Below, one piece after another: positions 33,426-42,318 of a stretch of DNA of 64,000 bases. A program made the position numbers and the translations under genes. Under the pieces are notes generated by a model, which saw nothing but the letters and a program-made list of their open reading frames with translations, was not told the origin of the DNA and searched no databases. The number at the start of each line of letters is the position of its first letter. Position 1 is the stretch's first letter. Source of the DNA: a bacterium (GTDB taxonomy: Bacteria; Armatimonadota; Zipacnadia; Zipacnadales; Zipacnadaceae); the NCBI GenBank assembly GCA_030603495.1, contig JAUVXR010000008.1:18591-82590 (forward strand). The letters run 5' to 3'.

Positions 33426-34099
33426 TTACATCGCTTCGAGAAGTCGAGAGGTAGTACCGACTAGCCCGAGAGGGTTAACATACTCACCGATACGTGCTGT
33501 GATACTGTCAAGCACATGCCTTTGGGCATCGTCCACCACGCCTGCCTGCTGTAGATTGTGGTACATCTCGTGGCGAGCGGCAGCTACCGACGGCTCGTCG
33601 GCCAGGTAATGCCCCGCTACCCGCACTACTTCATCAAACAGTTCAGCATCGGAGCGGATAGCTTGGTCATCCAGATCTTCATGCTGGGGCAGCAGCAGCC
33701 GGTCCACGGGAACGCTACCTGCTCGTAGAAGGCGAATTCCAGGATCGGCCCACCGACCGAGAGCATCATGAGTTGGTAGTAGGCGCCAGCCTCCTCGGCG
33801 ACGTTAACCAGCGGGCACCAGATCTCAATAACTCCCTCGCCGACACCGTATTCTTCGATCCGTGCCACCTGCGCCTGAGCCGCGTGGAAAGTAGGGCGGG
33901 GCGAAGTCTGGCGGCCGATCCAGCGTCCGGTCGTCTCCTCCAGAGCTACTCGACGGGCGGTTTCCGCCAGATCTCGGTCAGTCTTCAGATAGTAGCGCAG
34001 GCGCAAGACCTCATCGGGGTCGAGATCGGGTTGAAGGTCAATGATTTCACCCGGTTGGCGACCGCGGATTTCCGGGGGCTGATACTGGGGGTAATCCAT
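33426..34099 (-). pseudogene. Frameshifted gene resembling a stand-alone RuBisCO large-subunit N-terminal domain
   Basis: Two overlapping minus-strand frames join into one protein of about 224 residues if one C is restored in the CCC near 33710, between VAFP and VDRLLLPQ. By eye, the first 130 residues follow the RbcL N-terminal domain: YYLKTDRDLAETARRVA, LEETTGRWIG (compare AxEQSTGTW), then VIEIWCPLVNV and YYQLMMLSVGGPI (compare IAYPL, QLL, GN). The catalytic barrel is absent and is replaced by about 95 helical residues. The ATG at 34099 has AGGGAG upstream. Possibilities are a recent pseudogene, an assembly error or programmed frameshifting. The family assignment is my inference; no function is claimed. 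Confidence 0.5.
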
Positions 34100-34177
34100 G
34101 TTGCATCTCCCTAATTGGCAGGGAATGACCACAGGCAAATGTTTGCTAGCGAGCTGCTCTGGGCCCATTGCGCATCG

Positions 34178-34330
34178 TCATAGATTCGCGTATTTTGGCT
34201 TCTGGTGCTTTGGCTTGACGTCACGCTTGGTCCATTCGAAGAGTTGGCAGTTCTCGTTGTACAGTCTGACGAATTCGTCGATAGCCTCTCTTATCTTATC
34301 GGCATTGCTTGTCTGCTCATGATGAACTGA
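34178..34330 (-). mobile_element. IS630-type transposase C-terminal remnant
   Basis: A 50-codon minus-strand frame bounded by stops reads REAIDEFVRLYNENCQLFEW followed by a Lys-rich tail (TKRDVKPKH, KYANL). This pattern (helix, YNE, PFxWT, basic tail) is the end of IS630-family DDE transposases. The catalytic domain and terminal repeats are missing, so this is debris of an old insertion. Nothing else is recognisable in the 34331-34492 remainder of the gap. Confidence 0.5.
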
Positions 34331-34492
34331 CTATAACATAATTCGCGAACAAAGTCTTGTGAGCAATAGCCGGAGCCCCTGCAATATGGCTGCTGTACTC
34401 GGAGCGATAGTGACCCCTCTGACAATGCACACCATGGCGGCACGCCTTACTCAGTGGCTGCAAGAGAATGCTGGAGAAGGGGCAAATGGGGT

Positions 34493-36619
34493 TCATTCAC
34501 CGCTGGGCACGATCTCCAGGAAGTCGGCCAGGCGCAGGAAAAGCTGATCAAGGGAGCGTAACAGAGCGAGGCGATTGTGACGCAGGACGTCGTCCTCGAC
34601 CATCACCATCACGTCCTCGAAATACTGGTGGACAGTCGGCAGCAGCCCCCGCATTACCTCAGCGGCCTGCCCATAATCCGGAGCCTCGCCGCTCAGTAAG
34701 ACATCAATCTCCTGCCGGGCAGCAGCAAATTCATCAGCCAGCTGCCTCTCGGTGGAGTGCTCGAACAGCGTTGCCTCAACCTCTGCCATCTCCGGAATCT
34801 GCGCAGGTCGGGTGATGCGAGCGGGTCGTTCCGCGGCGGTGACCAGCTCGTTGAAGACCTCCGGCTGGCTCTTCCGCAGCTCGGCCAGCAGCTCGGCCCG
34901 CGCTGTGGCATCAGCGATATCATCCCACACCGTACTCAGCACCGCCCGGCCGATATCGTAGTCAATACCGCGCTGTTCCCAGACAGCCTGGAGCCGCTCA
35001 CCAAAGAAATCCTTCAGCCGCTGGGCTACCTCCGGGACCGCCAGGACCCCCTCCGCTCCCTCCGGCTGTGGTAGTAGCTGCAAGGCACGCCCGATCAGGC
35101 CCGACAGCGAGAAACGATAGCCGCTTTGCACCGTGATCTCGATAATGCCGGCCGCCTGCCGCCGTAGCGCGTAGGGGTCAGCGGATCCCTTGGGGATCTT
35201 GCCCAAGCGAAAGCACGCCACCAGTTGATCAATCTTGTCGGCCAGACTGAGTAGCCGTCCCCCTGGAGAAACCGGGATCAAGTCGCCCGGCTGCTGGGGC
35301 CGAAACTGCTCGGCGATAGCCTGGGCTACTTCCTCGGGCTCTCCCGAGGCGCAGGCATAGTAGCCACCGATTATGCCCTGCAGTGCCTCGCCCAGCTTGC
35401 CATCGCTGACCATCATAGTGACCTGGTCGCACTTGGCCAGTTCTGCAGCCTGCCGCGCGATTTGCGCATCTTGTTCAGGAATATCAGCAATATGCTCAGC
35501 CAGCCAGCCAACTACCTCCACCAGACGCTGCGTCTTGTCGTAAAGACTGCCCAGGTTCGCCAGAAAAGTGACGTCCCTGAGTTCCTCTCGACGGGTGCGC
35601 AGCGGCTTGCGCATATCGTGCTCGTAGTAGAACCGGGCGTCATCCAGCCGGGGGACGATAACTCTCTCCCAGCCCTCCCGTACTGTCTCAGCCGCTGCCG
35701 GGTCGGCGTTAGTCACCGCAATGAAGTTGGGCACCAGATTCCCGGCCTCGTCTTCCACCGCAAGGGCCTTCTGATGGCCTTGGAGAACAGTGACCACAAC
35801 CTCTTCCGGCAGCTTCAAGTAGTCAGGGCTGAAGCTACCCATGATACATAGCGGACACTCGACCAGGAAGTTGACTTCAGCGAGCACGTCGGGATTGATT
35901 CGCAGCCGGTGCCCCTGAGCCGCCGCCAACTCCGCAGCCTGGGCCACAATGACCTCACCTCGGCGGCGATGGTCGGCGATCACCCCGTTGGTCTCCAGCA
36001 GCGACAGGTACTCATCCGGGCTAGATATCTCGGGCGCACTTGAGCCAATTATCCGGTGTCCGCGGGTGACTCGGCCCGCGTGGACGCCCGCGACCTCAAG
36101 GTCAAGCACTTCCCCGGCCAGCAGCGCTACCAGCCAGCGGATGGGACGGGCAAAGCGCAAATCTAGGTCACCCCAGCGCATCGTCTTACGGAAGGTCAGA
36201 CCCTCAGTAGCCTCTCTGAGCAACCCGGGAAGAACCTCAGCGGCTGCTTTGCCGGGCTGACTTACTTGGGCGAAGACGAACTCGCCCTTATCGGTGCTGC
36301 GCACCTCCAACTCAGAGACCTCCACCCCCCGCGACTGTGCAAACCCCAGCGCCGCCTGGGTTGCGTTGCCGTCACCGTCGAAAGCCGCCTGCGCCGGCGG
36401 CCCCTTGACCTCCTCGACTCTGTCGTCCTGGCGCTCATCAACACCTTCAACGACGATGGCCAGCCGGCGGGGCGTACCGTAGGTGGTGATTTCGCCGTGC
36501 TCCAGACGCAAGCGGCTCAGGCCCTGGCCAAGTGCCTGCTCAAGCTGCTCCAGCGCGGGCAGCACCATGTCTGCCGGGATCTCTTCAATGCCGATTTCGT
36601 AAAGCAAATCTGCGGCCAT
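34493..36619 (-). CDS. glyS: Glycyl-tRNA synthetase beta subunit
   Basis: A 708-residue beta subunit of the bacterial alpha2beta2 glycyl-tRNA synthetase, responsible for tRNA binding. The N-terminus LLYEIGIEEIPADMVLPAL and the HD-like block FLANLGSLYDKTQRL are conserved, as are DPYALRRQAAGI and the DALR-type anticodon-binding C-terminus. The ATG at 36619 was selected because the longer open frame reads antisense-like sequence through the end of glyQ. It lies 11 bases after glyQ. Confidence 0.95.
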   Translation of the reverse strand: MAADLLYEIGIEEIPADMVLPALEQLEQALGQGLSRLRLEHGEITTYGTPRRLAIVVEGVDERQDDRVEEVKGPPAQAAFDGDGNATQAALGFAQSRGVEVSELEVRSTDKGEFVFAQVSQPGKAAAEVLPGLLREATEGLTFRKTMRWGDLDLRFARPIRWLVALLAGEVLDLEVAGVHAGRVTRGHRIIGSSAPEISSPDEYLSLLETNGVIADHRRRGEVIVAQAAELAAAQGHRLRINPDVLAEVNFLVECPLCIMGSFSPDYLKLPEEVVVTVLQGHQKALAVEDEAGNLVPNFIAVTNADPAAAETVREGWERVIVPRLDDARFYYEHDMRKPLRTRREELRDVTFLANLGSLYDKTQRLVEVVGWLAEHIADIPEQDAQIARQAAELAKCDQVTMMVSDGKLGEALQGIIGGYYACASGEPEEVAQAIAEQFRPQQPGDLIPVSPGGRLLSLADKIDQLVACFRLGKIPKGSADPYALRRQAAGIIEITVQSGYRFSLSGLIGRALQLLPQPEGAEGVLAVPEVAQRLKDFFGERLQAVWEQRGIDYDIGRAVLSTVWDDIADATARAELLAELRKSQPEVFNELVTAAERPARITRPAQIPEMAEVEATLFEHSTERQLADEFAAARQEIDVLLSGEAPDYGQAAEVMRGLLPTVHQYFEDVMVMVEDDVLRHNRLALLRSLDQLFLRLADFLEIVPSGE

Positions 36620-36630
36620 TGGCCTACTCT

Positions 36631-37512
36631 CTAATCTGCACCTGGGTCCGCCAGCAGCGGGAAGCCCAGCTCCTCGCGTCGGGCCACGTATCTCTCCGCT
36701 ACCTGGCAAGCCATTTTGCGTATGCGCAGGATCATTGCCCCACGCTCGGTCACACTTAGCGCCCGGCGCGCGTCGAGGAGGTTGAAAGCGTGTGAACACT
36801 TCAGCACATAGTCATACGCCGCCAACGGCAAATCAGCCTCCAGGCACGCGTGGGTCTCGTGCTCATACATACCAAAGAGCTGCCAGAGCATCTCGGTGTC
36901 GGCTGTATCGAAGTTGTAGCTAGAGAACTGCCGCTCCTCTTCGTAGCGGATTTCCCCGTATTTGATCTGGTCGGACCAGTCTAGCGCCCGGTAGTCATCC
37001 ACGCCCTGAACGTACATCGCCAGCCGTTCCGGCCCGTAGGTAAGCTCAACCGGCACCGGCTGACAGGGCAACCCACCCACCTGTTGGAAGTAGGTAAACT
37101 GAGTTATCTCCATGCCATCCAGCCACACTTCCCACCCGACGCCGGCTGCTGCCAGCGTCGGTGCCTCCCAGTCGTCTTCAACAAAGCGGATGTCGTGCTG
37201 GCTGAGGTTAATGCCTAGCGCCACCAGGCTGCCCAAGTAGACATCCTGGATATCGTCTGGCGAGGGCTTCATAATGACCTGATACTGGAAATAGCGCTGC
37301 ATCCGGTAGGGGTTCTCGCCGTAGCGCCCGTCGGTGGGGCGGCGCGAGGGCTGAACGTAGGCCACCCGCCAGGGCTCTGGCCCCAGTGCGCGCAGGAAGG
37401 TGTCCGGAGTCATTGTCCCCGCCCCCACCTCAACATCGTAGGGCTGGCTGATGTGACAGCCCTGGTCCGCCCAGTACTCATCGAGGGTTTTAATAAGCTC
37501 TTGAAAGTTCAT
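36631..37512 (-). CDS. glyQ: Glycyl-tRNA synthetase alpha subunit
   Basis: A 293-residue catalytic alpha subunit. It shows [37 protein letters not shown], the class II motif [17 protein letters not shown] and [17 protein letters not shown]. Activates glycine and charges tRNA-Gly together with glyS. The start codon has no obvious Shine-Dalgarno sequence. No T-box-like element was found in the 129 bases before it, only the hairpin at 37581-37602. Confidence 0.96.
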   Translation of the reverse strand: MNFQELIKTLDEYWADQGCHISQPYDVEVGAGTMTPDTFLRALGPEPWRVAYVQPSRRPTDGRYGENPYRMQRYFQYQVIMKPSPDDIQDVYLGSLVALGINLSQHDIRFVEDDWEAPTLAAAGVGWEVWLDGMEITQFTYFQQVGGLPCQPVPVELTYGPERLAMYVQGVDDYRALDWSDQIKYGEIRYEEERQFSSYNFDTADTEMLWQLFGMYEHETHACLEADLPLAAYDYVLKCSHAFNLLDARRALSVTERGAMILRIRKMACQVAERYVARREELGFPLLADPGAD

Positions 37513-37580
37513 AGCTACGAAGGAGCCAAGCCAGTCTCCAACTCCCCTCCCCCTAGCCCGCTCTGCCTATAGCAATAACA

Positions 37581-37602
37581 GGGCGAGTCTAGTGACCCGC
37601 CC
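37581..37602 (-). terminator. Hairpin between the sigma-factor gene and glyQ
   Basis: A 9-base stem (GGGCGGGTC / GACTCGCCC on the minus strand, one G-T pair) with loop ACTA follows the sigma gene by about 40 bases. It is not followed by a T-run, so it may be a Rho-dependent end, an RNA-stability element or a leader structure of glyQ. Confidence 0.4.
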
Positions 37603-37641
37603 CGAATAGGTACGTACGGTTCTCGAACCAGTCAGCCCTGG

Positions 37642-38337
37642 CTAGTTGCTCTCGCCAGCGACTATCCCACTTTGGGCCAGGTAGGGATGCAGATTGGGAA
37701 GCTTGCGGCGGATGCGCGAGAGGGCATTATCAATTGACTTTATCTTGCAGTCGAGCGTCCGCGCCATCTCCTTGTACGACTTGCCGGTGCGGTACTCGGT
37801 GAGCACTTCCCACTCAAACGGTGAGAGCTGCTCGCGCAGTGATTGCTGCAGGACGCGTTCGCCCTCGACTCCCAGGACAATGTGGGCCGGGTCTGACTCG
37901 TTTTCCGAAACCAGCACCTCCAGCAGGTTCCGGTCATCGTTGTCGTCATTGTGGGGAGCTTCCAGAGAAATCGAGGAGTTGAGTGGCGTCTGCTTCTGCC
38001 GCGTTGCTGCTTTGATAGCCGAGATCATTTGGCGCTGGATACATACTTTGGCAAAGCCCGCAAAGGAGGTGTCGCGATCCGCGCGGAAATCAGTGATCGC
38101 CTCCCACAGCCCGATCATGCCGATCTGGATCAGATCGTCCCGCTCCGCCCCCATCAGGAAGTATGACTTTACCTTGGCTCGTACCAGATTCCGGTACTTG
38201 TACAACAGGTACTCGCAAGCCCTTCGGTCGCCGTATTGCTGCGTCCGCCGCACCAGCTCTTCGTCAGGAACCCGCTCGTATAGGACGGTCGCAATTGCTG
38301 CAGAGGTCTCGCCCAAGAGCCCTACTACAGTAGCCAT
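37642..38337 (-). CDS. SigH-like sigma-70 family RNA polymerase sigma factor
   Basis: A 231-residue sigma factor close to the sporulation SigH group. Region 2 has the core-binding block DDLIQIGMIGLWEAITDF and SFAGFAKVCIQRQM. Region 4 has FEWEVLTEYRTGKSYKEMA and KSIDNALSRIRRKL, the last being very characteristic of SigH. In Firmicutes SigH controls post-exponential genes; similar proteins occur in non-sporulating relatives, so sporulation should not be assumed. A GAGGTGA element lies close to the ATG. The promoter appears to be nearly 400 bases upstream. Confidence 0.9.
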   Translation of the reverse strand: MATVVGLLGETSAAIATVLYERVPDEELVRRTQQYGDRRACEYLLYKYRNLVRAKVKSYFLMGAERDDLIQIGMIGLWEAITDFRADRDTSFAGFAKVCIQRQMISAIKAATRQKQTPLNSSISLEAPHNDDNDDRNLLEVLVSENESDPAHIVLGVEGERVLQQSLREQLSPFEWEVLTEYRTGKSYKEMARTLDCKIKSIDNALSRIRRKLPNLHPYLAQSGIVAGESN

Positions 38338-38722
38338 AAGTCACCTCGGAGATAGACTGAGTAGTCGGCCCAATACTCCTCGACTGACCTGCCCACACGC
38401 TAACTGTCCAGAGACTCCAATTGTCCGCGGATGGACATTGCCAAGATGACGACTTAAGGGTATCACTCTTACCGGCTTGGTCACCTCCCATCAGGCCGCA
38501 CCTGGAGTCTTGCTCATGTCGAGCCAGCAGTAAACCGCATTGGCACGCAAAACGCGAGCCCTCATCTGAGCCCGCTCTTGACCACTGCTGCTAACAGTTG
38601 TGCCAATAAGTCCTGGTCTGATAGCTTATGCTGCGACTATGGCAGTAACACCATGTGCGGCGGCATACCTGCGGGAGGGGTAACGTATTCAATTGTCCAC
38701 ACGCACAGAACAGCTTGCTAAC
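38338..38722 (-). other. Long 5' leader of the sigma-factor gene
   Basis: If transcription starts near 38723 from the promoter at 38730-38758, the sigma transcript has about 385 untranslated bases. I found no tRNA, convincing gene or known riboswitch in it. A 75-codon minus-strand frame at 38264-38491 overlaps the sigma start and looks non-coding. Confidence 0.4.
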
Positions 38723-38729
38723 AAGGGCT

Positions 38730-38758
38730 ATTATACATTGTCCACTGGCATAAGTCAA
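38730..38758 (-). promoter_or_regulatory. Strong sigma-70 promoter upstream of the sigma-factor gene
   Basis: On the minus strand TTGACT (38753-38758), a 17-base spacer and a perfect TATAAT (38730-38735). It lies just after the oxidoreductase gene and points to the sigma gene. Confidence 0.75.
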
Positions 38759-38766
38759 CCGTTTTG

Positions 38767-38793
38767 GGCCAATTTCGGCCAATTCTAGGCCAA
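38767..38793. repeat. Three direct GGCCAA repeats
   Basis: GGCCAA occurs at 38767-38772, 38777-38782 and 38788-38793, spaced about one helical turn. They straddle the stop codon of the oxidoreductase gene and lie just upstream of the sigma promoter, so they could be an activator site or chance. Confidence 0.3.
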
Positions 38794-39768
38794 AATGTCG
38801 GCTACCTCCACAACCTCGCCGCCGTTTTCGATGGAGCGGTTGGTCGCCTCGGTCACTGCCAGGCTTCTCACCGCGTCAGCATAGTCCGAACGTATCTGGA
38901 TGCGGTTGCCCGTCATCACAGCTTCCACAAACACCCGGGCCTCCTCCCCATACCCGTCAACCTGCTTGGTGTATTCGCCCTCGCCGTCCTCACTGGCCCA
39001 ACTGAGAGTGTCGCCCACGACATTGACCATAATGTCGTGGCCAAGCACCCGCAGGCTGCTCTGACCCCAGTGCTGCGACAGACAGGTGCTCGAGATCGTT
39101 CCGACTGCGCCGTTGGCGAACTCCAGGTTGGCCGCGGTGGCATCCCACACATCAAAGTCCGGATAGACGCTGTTCATAATCTGTAGTGTGCCGAAGGCCT
39201 GCACCCGAGTTATCTCCCCAGCCAGGAAGCGGGCCATGTCGAAGATATGGGTAGTCTGCTCGACGTTCTGCCCGCCGGACTGCTCCTTGATCCGCCACCA
39301 CGCCACCCCGGGCGTACGACCCCAGAAGTTGCCAAAAACCAAGCCGATGGTCTGCCCCTGGAGCATTTCCCGCGCCTTGTTGACGTGGTCATCCCAGCGG
39401 TATTTGTAGGCTACCACAGTTATGATCCCCGCCGCCTCGACCGCCTCGAGAATGGGCCTGGCCATTGCCACATTCAGCGTCACCGGCTTCTCGATCAACA
39501 TGTGCAGGCCCTTTTCGCACGCGGCCAGCTCGATATCACCGTGAGCAAACGGCGGCGTGCAGATCACCACACCGTCCAGCTCCTCACGCTCGAGCATCGC
39601 CGCGAAATCGTCGTAGGCATTGCCCCCGTACTGCTGCACCGCTTGCTCGGCCTTCTCTAGTTCAATGTCACAGTAAGCGACCAGTTCGGCATCTGGATTG
39701 TCGTTGAGGCTCTCCAGGTGCCGCTGGGCGATCCCGCCCATACCGATAAACCCTATTCGTACTAGCAT
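38785..39768 (-). CDS. Gfo/Idh/MocA family NAD(P)-dependent oxidoreductase
   Basis: A 327-residue sugar or cyclitol dehydrogenase. The Rossmann motif IGFIGMGGIAQRHL, the conserved EKP catalytic lysine (LIEKPVTLN) and the C-terminal domain block GGQNVEQTTHIFDMARFLAG are clear. The last block (GGG/QxxDxxxHxxD-like) is seen in the inositol and glucose-fructose oxidoreductase branches. The substrate is unknown. The ATG at 39768 follows GGAGA. It is transcribed with or after the DUF1844 gene, 58 bases upstream. Confidence 0.87.
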   Translation of the reverse strand: MLVRIGFIGMGGIAQRHLESLNDNPDAELVAYCDIELEKAEQAVQQYGGNAYDDFAAMLEREELDGVVICTPPFAHGDIELAACEKGLHMLIEKPVTLNVAMARPILEAVEAAGIITVVAYKYRWDDHVNKAREMLQGQTIGLVFGNFWGRTPGVAWWRIKEQSGGQNVEQTTHIFDMARFLAGEITRVQAFGTLQIMNSVYPDFDVWDATAANLEFANGAVGTISSTCLSQHWGQSSLRVLGHDIMVNVVGDTLSWASEDGEGEYTKQVDGYGEEARVFVEAVMTGNRIQIRSDYADAVRSLAVTEATNRSIENGGEVVEVADILA

Positions 39769-39826
39769 TCGTGATTCTCCTTCAAGTGGATGCAACCAAA
39801 AGAGCGTTGCCCCGAAGGGAACGCCT

Positions 39827-40279
39827 TCAAGCCCTCTTTACGTAGTTGATGCGCAAGTTGTTCAGCAGCGCATTCAGTTCAACTTGCTCCCGTTCGTCGA
39901 GCTGAGGTACGAGCTCCGCGATGATAAACTCTAAGCTGTCTATCGCGACTTTGGCCTGGATCAGGTCCTCTTTGAGATCCGAAGCGCCCGGGGCTAGCTG
40001 CACTCCCATCGTTATCCAAGCCTGCTGCGCCAGCAGCCCGATAGTGAACCGCAGCGTGTCGTAGACATCCAAGTCGCCCAGTGCAATGCCCTCGGCGGCC
40101 GGCTCTGCTTCCTCTTCCCCAACAGGCTCTTCCGGAACCGGCTCAGCCTGCTCAGCTTCGCGTTGCTCCTCGGCCTCTTCCTCAGCAGAATGCCGCTTGT
40201 CCACCTTGCTAAATCCTGGCTCTGGCTTCTCCTGCTGTTCTTCCTGTTCTTCTTGCCGTTCCTCTTCCTTGAAACTCAC
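39827..40279 (-). CDS. DUF1844 family protein with acidic N-terminal region
   Basis: A 150-residue protein. The first 65 residues are almost entirely Glu, Gln, Lys and Pro and probably disordered. The C-terminal 80 residues match DUF1844 ([40 protein letters not shown]). Its function is unknown. The GTG at 40279 has GAGGAGGA upstream and overlaps the stop of a short RtcA-like fragment as GTGA. Confidence 0.8.
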   Translation of the reverse strand: MSFKEEERQEEQEEQQEKPEPGFSKVDKRHSAEEEAEEQREAEQAEPVPEEPVGEEEAEPAAEGIALGDLDVYDTLRFTIGLLAQQAWITMGVQLAPGASDLKEDLIQAKVAIDSLEFIIAELVPQLDEREQVELNALLNNLRINYVKRA

Positions 40280-40413
40280 TTAGTCATTCCTCCTCGCGAG
40301 CGACACTGGTGCGATGCACCCGCACTAGGGGCCCCCAGCAGCACGGACATTGACAAAGCGGTGCGCAGAACCTGCCCACCGCCCTCTCCCTGCGAGCCGT
40401 CTATCTCAATCAT
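40276..40413 (-). pseudogene. RtcA (RNA 3'-phosphate cyclase) N-terminal fragment
   Basis: A 45-codon frame beginning [20 protein letters not shown], then SMSVLLGAP, which is nearly the consensus N-terminus of RNA 3'-terminal phosphate cyclase. Homology ends after about 30 residues and the frame runs on to a stop overlapping the DUF1844 start. The rest of rtcA is absent. It looks like a deletion remnant that kept its promoter and now works, at most, as an upstream coupled ORF. Confidence 0.6.
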
Positions 40414-40427
40414 GGTGCACTCAAGTG

Positions 40428-40456
40428 AGTTTACCAATAACCCCCTCGGCTGTCAA
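40428..40456 (-). promoter_or_regulatory. Sigma-70 promoter for the RtcA fragment / DUF1844 genes
   Basis: On the minus strand TTGACA (40451-40456), a 17-base spacer and TAAACT (40428-40433). Transcription should start about 8 bases before the ATG at 40413. No plus-strand promoter for tsaE was evident in the same gap. Confidence 0.7.
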
Positions 40457-40555
40457 TTACGCCAGGGGCCAACGTGAAGGTCCAATCGAGTAGTCCGCGA
40501 ACTATCCTGTGGTTGTACTGTGCTGCTTACGTGGCCGGACCCTAGCCCGCCCCAG

Positions 40556-41053
40556 ATGCCGATGCCTGACGCGACTGTAACTTCCGACAGACTGGTTGTG
40601 CATACAGCGGCCCCGGCCGAGACCCAGGCCTGGGGCGCGCGTCTGGGCGCGCGCCTGCGAGTCGGCGATTTCGTGGCGCTCTGTGGGCCGCTGGGCGCGG
40701 GGAAGACCTGCTTCGTACAGGGCCTGGGTCAGGGCCTAGGGGTCGAATCGCCCATCACCAGCCCGACCTTCATAATCATCCGCCAACATCCCGGTCCGGT
40801 GCCGCTCTGCCACGCTGATGCCTACCGCATCGCCAGCGGCGAAGAACTCGAAGACGCCGGGCTGACCGAGTGCCTGCGGGACTCGGTAGTGGCGCTGGAA
40901 TGGGCCGACCAAGTCCCCGCGAGCTGGCCCCAGGACTTCTATCTAATCCAGATTGCCTTTGATAACGACGGCCGCCGCCTGGAACTGTCTGCGCGGGGCG
41001 AATACCCAACCCAAGTAGTCAGCGAGCTTGCCGATGCGTATTCTGGGAATTGA
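40556..41053 (+). CDS. tsaE: tRNA t6A synthesis ATPase TsaE
   Basis: A 165-residue P-loop ATPase of the threonylcarbamoyl-adenosine (t6A37) pathway. It shows the Walker A CGPLGAGKTCFVQGL, SPTFIIIRQH, HADAYRI and VALEWADQVP, as expected for TsaE/YjeE. Start uncertain: ATGs at 40556 and 40562 are both possible and neither has a good ribosome-binding site. It overlaps tsaB by 20 bases. Confidence 0.93.
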   Translation: MPMPDATVTSDRLVVHTAAPAETQAWGARLGARLRVGDFVALCGPLGAGKTCFVQGLGQGLGVESPITSPTFIIIRQHPGPVPLCHADAYRIASGEELEDAGLTECLRDSVVALEWADQVPASWPQDFYLIQIAFDNDGRRLELSARGEYPTQVVSELADAYSGN

Positions 41054-41759
41054 GACATCCGGTGATACCAGCAGCGTCGCGCTGCTCGAAGGCGGGGAAG
41101 TGCTCGCAGAGAACGTCTTCGCCAGCCGCCAGACTATCTGCCAAGTGCTAGCCGACCAGATTCTGGCCGTCTTGGCGGCTGAAACAGTGGGGGAAGCCCA
41201 CCTCGACGGCGTCGTAGTCTCGATCGGCCCGGCTTCCTTCACTGGGCTGCGCGTGGGGGTGACCACCGCAAAGGCAATTGCCTACTGTTGCCGGATTCCC
41301 GTGGTGGGCGTATCCACGCCGCTGGCCTGGGCCGCCGAAGCTGGCGGGAAAGAGCCCGAGGGTGTCATAATGGTCCTCCAACCTGCACGGCGCGGTAAGT
41401 TCTACGCGACAGTCTTTGATCAGACCAATCAGTCCTGGCCCCGGCAGCAGGAGGGAACGAGCGTAATTGATGTGGCCGACACATCCGACGCCTGCGCGGC
41501 CCTCGCGCGCAGCGGCCCTCCGATCGTCACCGGCAACGCGCTGCTCGCCGAGCCGGCGCTGGCCGAGGCCTTGGCCGAGTTCGCCGAGGTGGTATCCGTA
41601 GCCGCCGACAGCCCTCGCGCAAGCACGATCGCCCGCATCGGGGCAGATAGCATGGCGCAGGCCCCCTCAGACAGCTACTTCACACTCCGTCCCCATTACG
41701 TGTTGGTCTCACAGGCCGAACGCACGCATGGCGTAGACTTGGCACTCTCAGATGATTGA
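41034..41759 (+). CDS. tsaB: tRNA t6A synthesis protein TsaB
   Basis: A 241-residue ASKHA-fold partner of TsaD. RILGIETSGDTSSVAL near the start and SIGPASFTGLRVGVTTAKA are conserved TsaB blocks. The metal-binding histidines of TsaD are absent, as usual. The ATG at 41034 is preferred over TTG at 41028. It overlaps both neighbours, indicating a coupled tsaE-tsaB-rimI operon. Confidence 0.93.
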   Translation: MRILGIETSGDTSSVALLEGGEVLAENVFASRQTICQVLADQILAVLAAETVGEAHLDGVVVSIGPASFTGLRVGVTTAKAIAYCCRIPVVGVSTPLAWAAEAGGKEPEGVIMVLQPARRGKFYATVFDQTNQSWPRQQEGTSVIDVADTSDACAALARSGPPIVTGNALLAEPALAEALAEFAEVVSVAADSPRASTIARIGADSMAQAPSDSYFTLRPHYVLVSQAERTHGVDLALSDD

Positions 41760-42309
41760 CTCCACGCCCGAAAACCAGCCAAGATTGACCATCCGCCGGG
41801 CCGGGGAAGGCGATCTGCCCGCCATAATACAGATCGAGCAGGCCAGCTTCCCCACGCCCTGGTCGGAGTGGGCCTTGCGCGCTGAGATCAGTGATACCCG
41901 CAAGCATCTGTACCTAGTAGTGGCGGTGGGGGACAAGGCAGTGTCTTACGTCGGGGGGCAATGGTTTCTCGACACCTGCCACATCAGCACCCTCGCAGTG
42001 GACGAGCCGCTGCGCCGCCGGGGCCTAGGCGAGGGTATACTGCTGGCGCTGCTGCTTCATCTGGCCGAGAACAACGCTCGACACGTAACCCTGGAGTATC
42101 GCCTTAGTAACCGCGTGGCAGCTCGCCTCTACGAGAAGGTCGGCTTCTCGGAAATGCGCATTCGCAGCGGATACTACCACGATACCGGCGAAGATGCTGT
42201 GGAGCTATCCATAGACGACCTGGACAAGGTGGAGCGGTGCCAGCAGCTCCTCGAACTATGGGAAGAATGGCGCACACGCTACGGCTACGAGGTGGAAATC
42301 ATCCTATGA
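41752..42309 (+). CDS. rimI: GNAT N-acetyltransferase, RimI type
   Basis: A 185-residue acetyltransferase of the RimI family, which acetylates the N-terminus of ribosomal protein S18 in E. coli. The acetyl-CoA loop RRRGLGEGIL, EYRLSNRVAARLYEKVGF and GYYHDTGEDAVEL are typical. The C-terminal 30 residues exceed the usual length. It overlaps the tsaB stop by 8 bases. RimI commonly neighbours tsaB and tsaD. Confidence 0.88.
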   Translation: MIDSTPENQPRLTIRRAGEGDLPAIIQIEQASFPTPWSEWALRAEISDTRKHLYLVVAVGDKAVSYVGGQWFLDTCHISTLAVDEPLRRRGLGEGILLALLLHLAENNARHVTLEYRLSNRVAARLYEKVGFSEMRIRSGYYHDTGEDAVELSIDDLDKVERCQQLLELWEEWRTRYGYEVEIIL

Positions 42310-42318
42310 GCACTGGTA

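Noticed and set aside
37581-37641. T-box leader or tRNA-like element before glyQ
   Set aside because: No T-box core sequence or cloverleaf could be found; GGTTCTCGAACC near 37618 is only a short palindrome.
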